This document shows positions 25,184 to 34,132 of a stretch of DNA of 53,304 nucleotides, piece after piece. Position 1 is the first letter of the stretch; each line of letters begins with the position of its first letter. The stretch is from Candidatus Saccharicenans sp. (lineage in GTDB: Bacteria; Acidobacteriota; Aminicenantia; Aminicenantales; Saccharicenantaceae): positions 228 through 53,531 of the forward strand of contig JASEFX010000001.1 of assembly GCA_030018265.1 (NCBI GenBank). The letters are read 5' to 3'. The notes under the pieces are model-generated. The model was not told where the DNA came from, ran no database searches, and was given only the letters and a program-made list of their open reading frames with translations. Position numbers and translations under genes: made by a program.

Positions 25184-26119
25184 TTATCCGAGAAGCGTCC
25201 CGACCTTGATTTTTCCGCCGAGAGAAAAGGAGAAAGCCGACATTTCCTTTTTGCCTTCGGGTTTAACCCGCTCGACAAGGTAGAAAGTTTTCTGACCGCA
25301 GCAAACGTAGATGCCGGATTTGTCTATCTGGACAACCTCGCCAGGCCGGGCTGAAGGCATCACTCCCTGAGTGGTCTGGCCGCTGATGATTTCCAGACGT
25401 CGCCCGTCGACATAAGTAAAAGCTCCCGGCCATTCATAGAAGGCTCTGACTTTCCGGTCTATAATTTCTGCCGGCTCCTGCCAGTCTAACAATCCCTGTT
25501 CTTTGGTTAAACGCGGGGCATAGGTGGCCAGTTCGTGGTTCTGCTCTTTGAGTTCCAGACGGTCGATATTTTCCAGAGTTCTGACCAGAAGAGCTGCTCC
25601 GATGTGAGAAAGTCTTGTTTCCAGTTCGTGAGCATTTTCCCGCGGAAGTATTTCCACCATCTCCTGGGCTAAAATCGGGCCTTCGTCCATTTTTTCGTTG
25701 AGCTGAAAAATGGTCACCCCGGTAAATTTTTCTCCGTTCAGGATGGCCCACTGGACAGGGGCGGCGCCACGGTATTTAGGCAGAAGGGAAAAATGGATGT
25801 TCAGCGATTTATAACGCGGAAGATATATTATCGAAGCAGGGAGAATCTGGCCGTAGGCCACCACAATGTTTACGTCGGGGTCGGCTTCCCTGATCATTTC
25901 AAGCGCTTTTTCATCCCTGCGAATTTTTTCAGGCTGTATCACATGCAGGCCATGATTCTGCGCAAATACTTTAACGGGAGGAGGGGTCAGTTGACGCCCG
26001 CGACCTGCCGGCCGGTCCGGCTGTGTTACCACCAGCCTTACCTCATGACCCGCTGTCAGAAGGCTGTTTAAGGCAGGCAGGGCGGTAGTCGGACTGCCGA
26101 AGAACACTACTTTCATCAA
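25184..26119 (-). CDS. fmt: Methionyl-tRNA formyltransferase
   Basis: Formylates Met-tRNAfMet for translation initiation using 10-formyl-THF. 311 residues. The catalytic triad positions Asn107, His109 and Asp145 lie in LNIHFSLLPKYRGAAP and NEKMDEGPIL, one residue shifted from the E. coli numbering. The C-terminal OB-like tRNA-binding domain is complete. The ATG overlaps the def stop by 4 nt, giving the classic def-fmt pair; its translation probably depends on def. Confidence 0.97.
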   Translation of the reverse strand: MMKVVFFGSPTTALPALNSLLTAGHEVRLVVTQPDRPAGRGRQLTPPPVKVFAQNHGLHVIQPEKIRRDEKALEMIREADPDVNIVVAYGQILPASIIYLPRYKSLNIHFSLLPKYRGAAPVQWAILNGEKFTGVTIFQLNEKMDEGPILAQEMVEILPRENAHELETRLSHIGAALLVRTLENIDRLELKEQNHELATYAPRLTKEQGLLDWQEPAEIIDRKVRAFYEWPGAFTYVDGRRLEIISGQTTQGVMPSARPGEVVQIDKSGIYVCCGQKTFYLVERVKPEGKKEMSAFSFSLGGKIKVGTLLG

Positions 26120-26622
26120 TCTTTTTCCAGCTGTTTTTTCAGCCGGCTTCTCAGCAGGCGCCTTTTAAGAGGAGAAAGCCGGTCTATGAAGAGTTTTCCT
26201 TCGAGATGATCTATTTCGTGGCAGAAGACTCTCGCCAGAAGATCCTCGGCTTCCAGCCTGATCTCCCTTCCGTCCAGGTTATATCCCCGAACCAGAATCT
26301 TCCGTGGGCGGACCACCTTTTCATATATCCCGGGGACTGAAAGGCAACCTTCTTCAGAAACCTGCTCGCCTTCAGACTCGAGGATTTCAGGGTTGATCAT
26401 AATAAACAGGTCGTCCCTGTTTTTGCCGACTGATAGGTCGACCGTTATCAACCTGAGGCTTTCGTTTACCTGCGGCGCAGCCAGGCCGATGCCGGGCGCC
26501 TGATGCATGGTTTCAACCATGTCTCTGGCGAGTTCGATGATGTGGCCATCGATATTTTCGACAGGGCTGGCCTTTCTGGCCAGAGTCGGATGACCGATGG
26601 TTATGATTTCTCTGATTGCCAT
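26116..26622 (-). CDS. def: Peptide deformylase
   Basis: Removes the N-formyl group from nascent proteins using Fe2+ or Zn2+. 168 residues. All three motifs are present: GIGLAAPQV (44-52), EGCLSVPG with metal ligand Cys93, and HEIDH with His135, Glu136 and His139. It lacks a Shine-Dalgarno sequence; the promoter found upstream predicts transcription from the A of the ATG. It is followed by fmt with a 4-nt overlap and sits 53 nt after the OPT transporter on the same strand. Confidence 0.97.
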   Translation of the reverse strand: MAIREIITIGHPTLARKASPVENIDGHIIELARDMVETMHQAPGIGLAAPQVNESLRLITVDLSVGKNRDDLFIMINPEILESEGEQVSEEGCLSVPGIYEKVVRPRKILVRGYNLDGREIRLEAEDLLARVFCHEIDHLEGKLFIDRLSPLKRRLLRSRLKKQLEKD

Positions 26623-26628
26623 ACTGAT

Positions 26629-26657
26629 ATTTTAGACCAGCCTGTCTGCGCGGGCAA
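26629..26657 (-). promoter_or_regulatory. Candidate promoter for leaderless def mRNA
   Basis: On the minus strand TTGCCC (26652-26657) and TAAAAT (26629-26634) are separated by exactly 17 nt. The usual 6-nt gap after the -10 puts +1 at 26622, the A of the def start codon. Confidence 0.55.
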
Positions 26658-26675
26658 TAGCTCCTTGAGCGAATC

Positions 26676-28700
26676 TCAGATTACCGCCGATGGTGGTGGC
26701 GGTTCGTCAGCCGCTCCGGCGTTTTTCAACGGCACAGCTATCAGATAGAACCCGATCAGAACGAGCACTGCCAGTCCACCCAGATAGGAGGGATTCCTGA
26801 AGATAATCGGAATATCTGTCTTGATCATGTTCTGGAGGAAGAAAAACTTCCAGGCAGCTCTTATCAATCCGGTCAGCGCTTCACCGGCAATCAGTCCGGC
26901 AGCCAGCAGGATTCCAACGTTTTCCACCCTGGCTTTCTGCGCCGCGTTCAGCTGTCTTTTCGCTATCATTCTATCGAGAATACCTTTTATCATTCCGCCG
27001 ACAAAGATGGCGAAGGTGGTTTCCAGAGGCAGGTACATGCCGACAGCCACCAGCATCGGAGAACGGACCTGAACCAGAATCAGAGCAAATCCCATGAGCA
27101 TCCCGACGATTACCAGCGGCCAGGCCATCTCCCCGCCGACAATACCCTGAGAAATGGCCGCCATCAATCCAGCCTGGGGGGCTGGCAGGTCCTTGCTGCC
27201 GAAGGTAAAAGCGCCGTGGAGAATCATCAGAGGAAAGTAGAGGAGCAGAGAGGCCAGAAGCACTCCGAGTATGTCACCAACCTGCATTTTCCAGGGGGTG
27301 CCACCGAGAATGTGTCCAACCTTGAGGTCCTGCAGCATTTCGCCGGCGACGGCTGAGCTCACGCAGACAACCGAAGCCACACCCAGAACCGCGGCCACAC
27401 CGCCGGTTCCACGAGCGCCGATCAGAACCATCAGCAGTCCGGCGATGATCAACGTTGAAAGGGTAAGGCCGGAGATCGGGTTGTTTGAAGAACCGATGGT
27501 TCCAACCAGATTCCCGGATACCGCGGCAAAGAAGAACCCGGTGACAGCCATAACCACCGCTGCCAGAATAGCCGGAGGATAGGTGCCGGCGAAAATTCTG
27601 TAAACAAAAATCATCATTATGACAGTTATGGCCATCAGCAGGAGAACCAGTCTGGTGTTGAGGTCTTTTTCAATCCTGGAAGTTATTTCAGTTTTTTCCG
27701 CTGCTTTTCTGACATCGCCGACGGATCTTTTGATGCCAGCCGCCAGGTTTTTCCTCATGCGGAAAAGCGTATAGCCGGCACCAACCAGCATGCCTCCGAC
27801 GGCGATCGGCCTGATGATAAACTTCCAGACGTTGACCACCAGATCAGGCCAGGGAACTTCGGACATGCTGACCTCCGGACCATAGAACTGGGTAACCAGG
27901 TGCGGTCCAAGGAAATACATCAACAGCGGTGCGAAGAGACCCCAGGCCAGCACCCCGCCGGCGAAGTTAAGAGAAGCCAGACGCGGGCCGATTATGTATC
28001 CCACTCCGATGTAGGCCGGAAAGATTCCAGGACCGGAGACGGTAACGACACCACCGGTGCCGATAGCCCCGGCTTCTTTAGAGGCTCCGAGACGCACAAA
28101 GCTTGAACCTATTCTGCCGAGCTTGATGATGAATTCTTTAGAAGCAGCGTACAGCTGAACAACTCCCAGCGCATAGAAAAGTGCCCCGATCCCCATCGCC
28201 TGAAACAGGAATTTCGCTCCGGCACTGCCTTTCTGTCCGGCTTTGTGAATTTCGGCCGCAGCCACGGATTCTGGAAAGGGAAGTTCCGGATCAGTTACCA
28301 TAATGCGGCGAAGGAAGGTGACGAAGAGAATTCCCAGAAGGCCTCCGACGAACATCAGAGCCGTCGATTTCAGATAGGCATCCAGGGTGTCAAACCTGAG
28401 CCAGGCACCGGTTATCAGAAAGGCGGGAATCGTAAAAATAGCACCGGCCGCCACCGATTCGCCGATCGAACCGATGGTCCTGGCCATGTTTTCTTCCAGA
28501 ATCGAGCCCCGCATTATTTTTAGAATGGCCATTCCGATAACAGCGGCCGGGTAGGTGGCGGCAATGGTCATTCCGGCTCTTAACCCGAGATAAGCGTTGG
28601 CCGCCCCGAGTATTACGGTCATTATCAACCCGAGTATGATCGCTCTGAGAGTAAATTCCTTCATGTCTGTTTTTTCCGGCACATACGGCTTATAATCCAT
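26676..28700 (-). CDS. OPT-family oligopeptide transporter
   Basis: Predicted proton-coupled uptake of small peptides (or metal chelates) across the inner membrane. 674 residues with about 15 hydrophobic segments, starting with a short hydrophilic tail (MDYKPYVPEKTDMKEFTLRA) and the conserved AYLGLRAGMTIAATYPAAV and MARTIGSIGESVAAGAIFT, hallmarks of the bacterial TIGR00733-type branch. A GAAGA-poor, alanine- and glycine-rich core and a charged cytoplasmic loop near residues 310-345 are seen. AAGGAGAG precedes the ATG. With the POT transporter at 42050-43348 it gives the organism two peptide uptake systems within this window. Confidence 0.92.
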   Translation of the reverse strand: MDYKPYVPEKTDMKEFTLRAIILGLIMTVILGAANAYLGLRAGMTIAATYPAAVIGMAILKIMRGSILEENMARTIGSIGESVAAGAIFTIPAFLITGAWLRFDTLDAYLKSTALMFVGGLLGILFVTFLRRIMVTDPELPFPESVAAAEIHKAGQKGSAGAKFLFQAMGIGALFYALGVVQLYAASKEFIIKLGRIGSSFVRLGASKEAGAIGTGGVVTVSGPGIFPAYIGVGYIIGPRLASLNFAGGVLAWGLFAPLLMYFLGPHLVTQFYGPEVSMSEVPWPDLVVNVWKFIIRPIAVGGMLVGAGYTLFRMRKNLAAGIKRSVGDVRKAAEKTEITSRIEKDLNTRLVLLLMAITVIMMIFVYRIFAGTYPPAILAAVVMAVTGFFFAAVSGNLVGTIGSSNNPISGLTLSTLIIAGLLMVLIGARGTGGVAAVLGVASVVCVSSAVAGEMLQDLKVGHILGGTPWKMQVGDILGVLLASLLLYFPLMILHGAFTFGSKDLPAPQAGLMAAISQGIVGGEMAWPLVIVGMLMGFALILVQVRSPMLVAVGMYLPLETTFAIFVGGMIKGILDRMIAKRQLNAAQKARVENVGILLAAGLIAGEALTGLIRAAWKFFFLQNMIKTDIPIIFRNPSYLGGLAVLVLIGFYLIAVPLKNAGAADEPPPPSAVI

Positions 28701-28732
28701 CTGGCTCTCCTTTCCTGTTCGTTTTTTCTTAA

Positions 28733-28762
28733 TGTATATTAAAAAAGGAGCGGTTAAGTCAA
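28733..28762 (-). promoter_or_regulatory. Candidate promoter for the OPT transporter
   Basis: On the minus strand TTGACT (28757-28762) and TATACA (28733-28738) are separated by 18 nt, about 33 nt before the ATG. Confidence 0.55.
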
Positions 28763-28807
28763 GATATTTTTCTCCACAAAACTTTATATTTATTATATTT
28801 ATTTATA

Positions 28808-28836
28808 TTGCCAGAGCCAGGGTTTTGTGTTAAATA
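28808..28836 (+). promoter_or_regulatory. Candidate mreB operon promoter
   Basis: TTGCCA (28808-28813) and TAAATA (28831-28836) have a 17-nt spacer. A nearly pure A+T block at about 28778-28807 lies directly upstream and could act as an UP element. The same TTGCCA box is used at 23873. Confidence 0.6.
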
Positions 28837-28873
28837 ATCTCTCTTGAAGCAATAAGGAAAGAAAGGACATAGC

Positions 28874-29905
28874 ATGAGCGTCTGGACCTGGATAAAAGAC
28901 CGGCTGTTCTGCGACCTGGCGATAGATCTGGGTACAGCCAACACGCTTATATATCTCAAAGGCAAAGGGATAGTTGTCCAGGAACCGTCAATAGTGGTGA
29001 TTAATAAACAGACCGGTAAGATTGAGGCTGTGGGCAATCGGGCGAAAGAGATGCTGGGAAAGACTCCTAATAATGTTGTGGCTATCAGACCGATGAAAGA
29101 CGGGGTGATAGCTGATTTTGAGATAGCCGAACGGATGCTCGATTACTTTATCAAACAGGCAATGAACAATCGTGGCACCTTGCTGCGTCCGAGAATCGTT
29201 ATCGGCATTCCCACCGGTATCACCCAGGTGGAAAGAAGAGCCGTGAGGGACGTAGCTTTGAGAGCCAGAGCTTCGGAAGTCTATATCGTAGAACAACCGA
29301 TGGCTGCGGCCGTTGGTGCCGACCTGCCAATTTCTGAGCCGACCGGAAACATGATTGTTGACATCGGCGGTGGTACAACTGATATAGCAGTTATTTCGCT
29401 GAACGGCGTGGTCTTCAATCATTCGATCAGAGTAGCCAGCAACGAAATGGATGAGGCTATAATTCAATATTTGAAGAAAAAATACAACCTGCTGATTGGA
29501 GAGAGAACGGCGGAGCAGGTGAAAATTCAGCTCGGTTCAGCCTATCCTCTGGAACAATCGCTGACGATGGAAATTAAGGGAAGGGATCTGCGCGAGGGTA
29601 TTCCCCGGACGATTGTGGTGGACGATCAGGAAATCAGAGAGGCCATAGAGGAAGTGGTCACGGCTATCATCAATGCCATCAGAATAGCTCTCGAAAGAAC
29701 TCCGCCTGAACTTTCAGCCGACATCATCGACCGGGGGATTGTTCTCACGGGCGGCGGCGCTCTCCTGAAAAATCTTGACAAGAGAATCAGAGAAGAAACC
29801 CAGCTGCCTGTTTTTATCACTGAAGATCCGCTTACTTCGGTGGTCATGGGAGCCGGCCGCCTGCTGGATGACCTGGATCTGTTGAAAAAAATATCACTGG
29901 AGTAA
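28874..29905 (+). CDS. mreB: Rod shape-determining actin homologue MreB
   Basis: Forms membrane-associated filaments that position lateral cell-wall synthesis. 343 residues with the actin-fold nucleotide motifs: LAIDLGTANTLIY (phosphate 1), MIVDIGGGTTDIAVISL (phosphate 2) and IVLTGGGALLKNLD (adenosine). The N-terminal MSVWTWIKDRLF is a likely amphipathic membrane-binding helix, as in Gram-negative MreB proteins. It is the first gene of mreB-mreC-mreD-mrdA-rodA and has its own promoter; AAGGAAAGAAAGGA lies upstream of the start. Confidence 0.98.
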   Translation: MSVWTWIKDRLFCDLAIDLGTANTLIYLKGKGIVVQEPSIVVINKQTGKIEAVGNRAKEMLGKTPNNVVAIRPMKDGVIADFEIAERMLDYFIKQAMNNRGTLLRPRIVIGIPTGITQVERRAVRDVALRARASEVYIVEQPMAAAVGADLPISEPTGNMIVDIGGGTTDIAVISLNGVVFNHSIRVASNEMDEAIIQYLKKKYNLLIGERTAEQVKIQLGSAYPLEQSLTMEIKGRDLREGIPRTIVVDDQEIREAIEEVVTAIINAIRIALERTPPELSADIIDRGIVLTGGGALLKNLDKRIREETQLPVFITEDPLTSVVMGAGRLLDDLDLLKKISLE

Positions 29906-29923
29906 CGGGTAAACCCGAATTTG

Positions 29924-30760
29924 ATGGCCCGGACCCGCCTTTTCCAGAAGAAGTTTTTAACAGCTGGATTTCTGATTCTGTTCAATCTGTTGTTAATCTC
30001 ATATCAGGTGCCGCTCGGAAGCAAAACGACTCTTCTGGAGAAAATTTTTTTCCAGGTGACGACACCGATAATAAGGGGAGTCAACAGTCTGATCAACCTG
30101 GTCTCTTCCAGCTGGAATAATCTTAAATATCTCCGGCAGGCGGCAGGAAAGAATATTGAGCTTGAAAAGCAGGTTTTTTTTCTCACTCAGGAGAACCGGC
30201 TTCTCCAGGAAAAATTGAGGCTCTATATCAGCCAGTCCGAGCTCGAAAATAATCTGAGGATGCTTGGTCGGGATATTATCCCGGCAAGAGTAATCTCCTT
30301 TGACACGGCGAATTATTACCGGTCGGTAATTATAAATAAGGGAAGCGCTGACGGCATTGTCAAAAATCTTCCGGTCTGCGATCGCTTCGGGAATCTCATC
30401 GGCCGGACGGCTGAACCGGTGGCTTTGCACGAAGCCCGGGTTCTGCTGGTGACCTCGGAGGAAAGTGGGGTTGGCGTGGTGTTTTCTGAAGAACGCTGGC
30501 CTGGCGTTCTCTCAGGAGATGGCCAGGGAAATTGCCTGATAAAGTATATCATGTTGAGCTCGCCCGGAGGAAAGGAAGGAGATGAAGTTCAGACCTCCGG
30601 GTTTGATAAAGTTTTTCCTCCAGGGCTCAGGGTCGGAAGAATAATCAGAGTAGTCTCCGGGGAAGGGGTTTTTAAGAAAATAATTGTTAAACCATACTTC
30701 AGCCTGAAGGATCTGGAACTTGTGGCGGTGATTAAAGACGCACCTTCAATCTTGAGGTAG
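29924..30760 (+). CDS. mreC: Rod shape-determining protein MreC
   Basis: Periplasmic scaffold linking MreB filaments to PBP2/RodA. 278 residues from the ATG at 29924 (a TTG lies one codon earlier). There is one membrane segment (about 12-28), a coiled coil (about 60-110, LEKQVFFLTQENRLLQEKL) and then the double beta-barrel domain with the typical VINKGSADGI and GDEVQTSGFDKVFPPGLRVG. No clear SD precedes the start; it lies 18 nt after mreB and is probably coupled to it. Confidence 0.95.
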   Translation: MARTRLFQKKFLTAGFLILFNLLLISYQVPLGSKTTLLEKIFFQVTTPIIRGVNSLINLVSSSWNNLKYLRQAAGKNIELEKQVFFLTQENRLLQEKLRLYISQSELENNLRMLGRDIIPARVISFDTANYYRSVIINKGSADGIVKNLPVCDRFGNLIGRTAEPVALHEARVLLVTSEESGVGVVFSEERWPGVLSGDGQGNCLIKYIMLSSPGGKEGDEVQTSGFDKVFPPGLRVGRIIRVVSGEGVFKKIIVKPYFSLKDLELVAVIKDAPSILR

Positions 30761-30763
30761 CCG

Positions 30764-31243
30764 ATGATTCGCAAGGGCTTTGTGATATTTCTGGCACTGA
30801 CAGTAGCCGCCGGGCTCTATGCGCTTCTGAGTTCCATGCATCCTTCACTCGTGCTGATGGTCAACGCTTTTGCCGTTGCCGTTATGTTTATCGCCGTCAT
30901 CTATGGAGAGGTGGAGGGAGCAGCTGTCGGCACGACCGCGGGGCTAATTCAGGATGCTCTATCCCACAGCGTTTTCGGCATTGGAGGACTCAGCCTGACC
31001 ATCGCCGGGTTTCTGGCCGGCTGGATCAGCCGCCGGATTGATGTAGGAACCTTTTACCGGTGTTTTGTTATGACCCTTGCTGTAAGCCTCATGCAGCTTA
31101 TAATCTGGGCTTTATTTTACGCTCTTATTTTCGGAAAAGCGCTTCTGTATACAGGGCCGGCTGTTTATTTGCAGGCTGGATTTACTGCTCTTCTATCTTC
31201 AATTTTTATAAAACTTTTCAAAAAGTTGAACCCGGGCGTCTGA
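30764..31243 (+). CDS. mreD: Rod shape-determining protein MreD
   Basis: Small integral-membrane protein of the elongasome, 159 residues with about five hydrophobic segments. Sequence conservation in this family is low; support comes from size, topology, the GEVEGAAVGTTAGLIQDAL loop typical of MreD, and position directly after mreC (3-nt gap) and before mrdA. Confidence 0.92.
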   Translation: MIRKGFVIFLALTVAAGLYALLSSMHPSLVLMVNAFAVAVMFIAVIYGEVEGAAVGTTAGLIQDALSHSVFGIGGLSLTIAGFLAGWISRRIDVGTFYRCFVMTLAVSLMQLIIWALFYALIFGKALLYTGPAVYLQAGFTALLSSIFIKLFKKLNPGV

Positions 31244-31251
31244 GATAGTCC

Positions 31252-33057
31252 ATGGCCAGAATTTACGAAGATCTTTCTACAGTAATAAAAAGAGCCAGGC
31301 TCACCGTTTATTTTCTGGCCGCACTCCTTTTGCTGATAACAGTAGCTTACTGGAAAATTCAGGTCCTGGACCATCAAAAATACTGGAAGATGGCGGAAGC
31401 CAATCGCCTGAGAGAAATACCAATAACTGCTCCCAGGGGCCTTATTCTGGACAGGCAGAAAGTTATTCTCGCTGACAACATTCCGAGTTTTAAGGTCTTT
31501 CTGTTGAGGGAAGCGGTTAAAGATTATGAAAAGACGATTGACAGACTTGAGCCTTTGCTTAATCTAAAGAAAGAAGAACTGAAAAAACGCATCGAGCGAT
31601 ACAGATCCATTCCCGCTTACGAGCCGGTGGTCATCATGGACAATCTCCGGCTGGAAGAGGTATCGATAATCGAAGCCAGAAAAGATGAATTTCCGGAGAT
31701 AAAACTCGAAGTTGAACCCAGAAGATATTATTCGTTCGGATCGACGGCGGCGCATGTTCTCGGCTATCTTCAGGAAGTTTCGGTCGATGACCTCAAGACC
31801 CAGCCGGAAAAAAGGTGGCGAGCAGGTGAAATGGTGGGAAAGGCTGGAGTGGAAAGGCAGTACAACGATTACCTTTCTGGAATTGACGGGAAAATCCAGG
31901 AAATAGTGGACAGTCTGGGTCGTCCGAGGCAGGAGGTCAGCCGTATTGACCCCAGGCCGGGCAAAAACCTGGAATTGACGATTGACTTTGACCTTCAGAA
32001 AAAGGCGGAGCAACTTCTTGAAGGCAGGGAAGGAGCGATAGTTGCTGTTGATCCTCGCAATGGCGAGTGCCTGGTCTGGGCTAGTTCTCCTTCTTACGAC
32101 CCGAATCGTTTTATTTCGCGTTTTTCTGGGGATGAGTGGCTCAGCCTGATCAACGACCCGGGGAAGCCGCTGGAGAATAGAGTTCTTCGTGGGCTTTATT
32201 CACCGGGTTCCACTTTCAAGCCGGTTATGGCCATAGCTGCGCTGTCAGAAGGAATAATCACCGAAAATACCACGTTTTCCTGCAGCGGTTCAATCGAACT
32301 TTTCAACAAGGAGTTCAACTGCTGGTTCAAACCGGGGCATAGAAGCCAGAATCTGCCTGAAGCCATCAAGAATTCCTGCAATGTATATTTTTATCAGCTG
32401 GGACGCAGACTGTCGATCGATAACATCGCGGTTTATGCTCGAAAAATCGGGCTGGGCCAGAAAACCGGTATTGATCTACCAGGGGAAAAGGAAGGTCTGG
32501 TGCCGAGCTCTGACTGGAAAAGAAGGATTCTCGGCCAGCCCTGGTTTCCAGGCGAGACTATATCGGTGGCCATCGGACAGGGCCCGCTGCTGGTAACTCC
32601 TCTGCAGATGGCCTGTATGGCGGCGGTCATTGCCAGGAGGGGAGTCAGGATAAGACCTCATCTGGTAAAAGGCGAAATGGAGGGGTTGCCCGAGGAGAAG
32701 TTGGACATTCCTGAAAGCGTTTTTGAAAAAGTGATCGAAGGTATGTGGCGGTCGGTAAATGATGGGGGGACAGGAAAAGGCGCCTATCAACCCGGCTTTG
32801 AGGTCTGCGGCAAAACTGGATCCACCCAGACCATCAGTCGTGAGACAGCCGAAAGGCTGGCCAGAAAAGGAATGGAGCCGGGTAAAACTCATTCCTGGTT
32901 TATCGGTTTTGCCCCCAGGCATAACCCGGAGATTGTGGTGGCCGTCCTGGTTGAATTCGGCGGTATGGGCGGCCAGACAGCCGCGCCGATAGCCGGGGAA
33001 TTGTTCAAAGCTTACAGGGAAAAATATGTTAGACAGGCGAATATTCAGGGAAACTGA
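31252..33057 (+). CDS. mrdA: Penicillin-binding protein 2 (elongation transpeptidase)
   Basis: Class B PBP that crosslinks lateral-wall peptidoglycan with RodA. 601 residues: a short cytoplasmic tail, one membrane anchor (about 17-37), a dimerisation/pedestal domain (about 55-240) and a transpeptidase domain. The catalytic motifs are complete: Ser320-x-x-Lys323 (STFK), SCN in KNSCNVYFYQ and Lys521-Thr-Gly (CGKTGSTQ). The ATG has no strong SD; it is 8 nt after mreD. Its 3' end overlaps rodA by 32 nt. Confidence 0.97.
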   Translation: MARIYEDLSTVIKRARLTVYFLAALLLLITVAYWKIQVLDHQKYWKMAEANRLREIPITAPRGLILDRQKVILADNIPSFKVFLLREAVKDYEKTIDRLEPLLNLKKEELKKRIERYRSIPAYEPVVIMDNLRLEEVSIIEARKDEFPEIKLEVEPRRYYSFGSTAAHVLGYLQEVSVDDLKTQPEKRWRAGEMVGKAGVERQYNDYLSGIDGKIQEIVDSLGRPRQEVSRIDPRPGKNLELTIDFDLQKKAEQLLEGREGAIVAVDPRNGECLVWASSPSYDPNRFISRFSGDEWLSLINDPGKPLENRVLRGLYSPGSTFKPVMAIAALSEGIITENTTFSCSGSIELFNKEFNCWFKPGHRSQNLPEAIKNSCNVYFYQLGRRLSIDNIAVYARKIGLGQKTGIDLPGEKEGLVPSSDWKRRILGQPWFPGETISVAIGQGPLLVTPLQMACMAAVIARRGVRIRPHLVKGEMEGLPEEKLDIPESVFEKVIEGMWRSVNDGGTGKGAYQPGFEVCGKTGSTQTISRETAERLARKGMEPGKTHSWFIGFAPRHNPEIVVAVLVEFGGMGGQTAAPIAGELFKAYREKYVRQANIQGN

Positions 33058-34117
33058 TTCACTGACGATCCTGCTGGCAGTGGTTATCTCAGTTATTGGC
33101 ATAGCCTTTCTTTACAGCGCGATATATTTTCAAGCTTCCCATTATATCTGGCGCCAGATCATCTGGTTGATAGTAAGCCTTATTATCACCATGGTGGCCA
33201 TCCTCATCGATTATAAATTCCTGCTGACGATTTCCTTTCAACTTTACGTGTTTCTTAACATCATACTGCTGGGCTTGCTTTTGTTCGGAAAGAAAGTGGC
33301 CAACACCAGAAGCTGGATCGTAGTCGGTCCTTTTCAGGGACAGCCCTCTGAGTTGATGAAAGTGGTGGTCATTCTGGTTCTGGCCAGGATTTTTTCCGGC
33401 TATCGTGAAGATAAAATGAGTTTCAAAACTTTTGCTCTGAGTTCACTCGTGGTCGGTGTGCCGGCAATCCTCACTGCCCTGCAACCGGACCTGGGAACCG
33501 CTCTGACTTTTATGCCAGTATTACTTGGAGTTTATATTCTGGCTGGAATAAGGAAAAAATATGTGGTCATTCTGATGATCGGCCTGCTGCTTTCTGGTTT
33601 TGTCGGCTGGAATTTTGCCCTTAAAGATTATCAGAAAAAAAGGATAGAAACCTTGATGACACCCGACCGGGACCCGCGGGGAGCCGGGTATCAGCTGCGA
33701 CAGTCAAAAATTGCCATCGGGTCGGGCGGACTTACCGGTAAGGGATATCACAAAGGAACCCAGAGCCAGTTGCGTTTTCTTCCCGCCCGGCATACGGATT
33801 TTATAATGGCGGTTATAGCTGAGGAAATCGGATTTCTGGGGGTGGTGGCCATTTTCATCCTTTACGCCTTGCTGATGTACCGGATATTCTCGACTGCCTG
33901 GATTTCCCCCGACCGGGCCGGAGTTTATCTGGCCTTTCTTGTCGGGATGATGATTGGCTGTCAGTTTTTGATCAACGTGATGATGTTAGTGGGACTTTTC
34001 CCGATAACCGGAATTCCCGTGCCGTTTTTGAGTTACGGCGGCTCGAGTCTGCTGGCGAACTTTCTGGCCCTGAGCCTGGTTCTGAATGTCAGGATGCGGC
34101 GTTTTGCCTTTATCTGA
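33026..34117 (+). CDS. rodA: SEDS-family peptidoglycan glycosyltransferase RodA
   Basis: Polymerises lipid II into glycan strands with PBP2. 363 residues with about ten hydrophobic segments and the SEDS signatures PSELMKVVVILVLAR, LQPDLGTALTF, RHTDFIMAVIAEEIGFLG and GIPVPFLSYGGSSLLANF. The ATG at 33026 lies within the end of mrdA and has AGGGA just upstream. The partner gene order mrdA-rodA is conserved widely. Confidence 0.97.
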   Translation: MLDRRIFRETDSLTILLAVVISVIGIAFLYSAIYFQASHYIWRQIIWLIVSLIITMVAILIDYKFLLTISFQLYVFLNIILLGLLLFGKKVANTRSWIVVGPFQGQPSELMKVVVILVLARIFSGYREDKMSFKTFALSSLVVGVPAILTALQPDLGTALTFMPVLLGVYILAGIRKKYVVILMIGLLLSGFVGWNFALKDYQKKRIETLMTPDRDPRGAGYQLRQSKIAIGSGGLTGKGYHKGTQSQLRFLPARHTDFIMAVIAEEIGFLGVVAIFILYALLMYRIFSTAWISPDRAGVYLAFLVGMMIGCQFLINVMMLVGLFPITGIPVPFLSYGGSSLLANFLALSLVLNVRMRRFAFI

Positions 34118-34132
34118 GTGGCGGAGATTTCC

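Noticed and set aside
29908-29922. CGGG-TAAA-CCCG mini-hairpin between mreB and mreC as a regulatory element
   Set aside because: A 4-bp stem is too short to claim; mreB-mreC spacing is ordinary for coupled genes.
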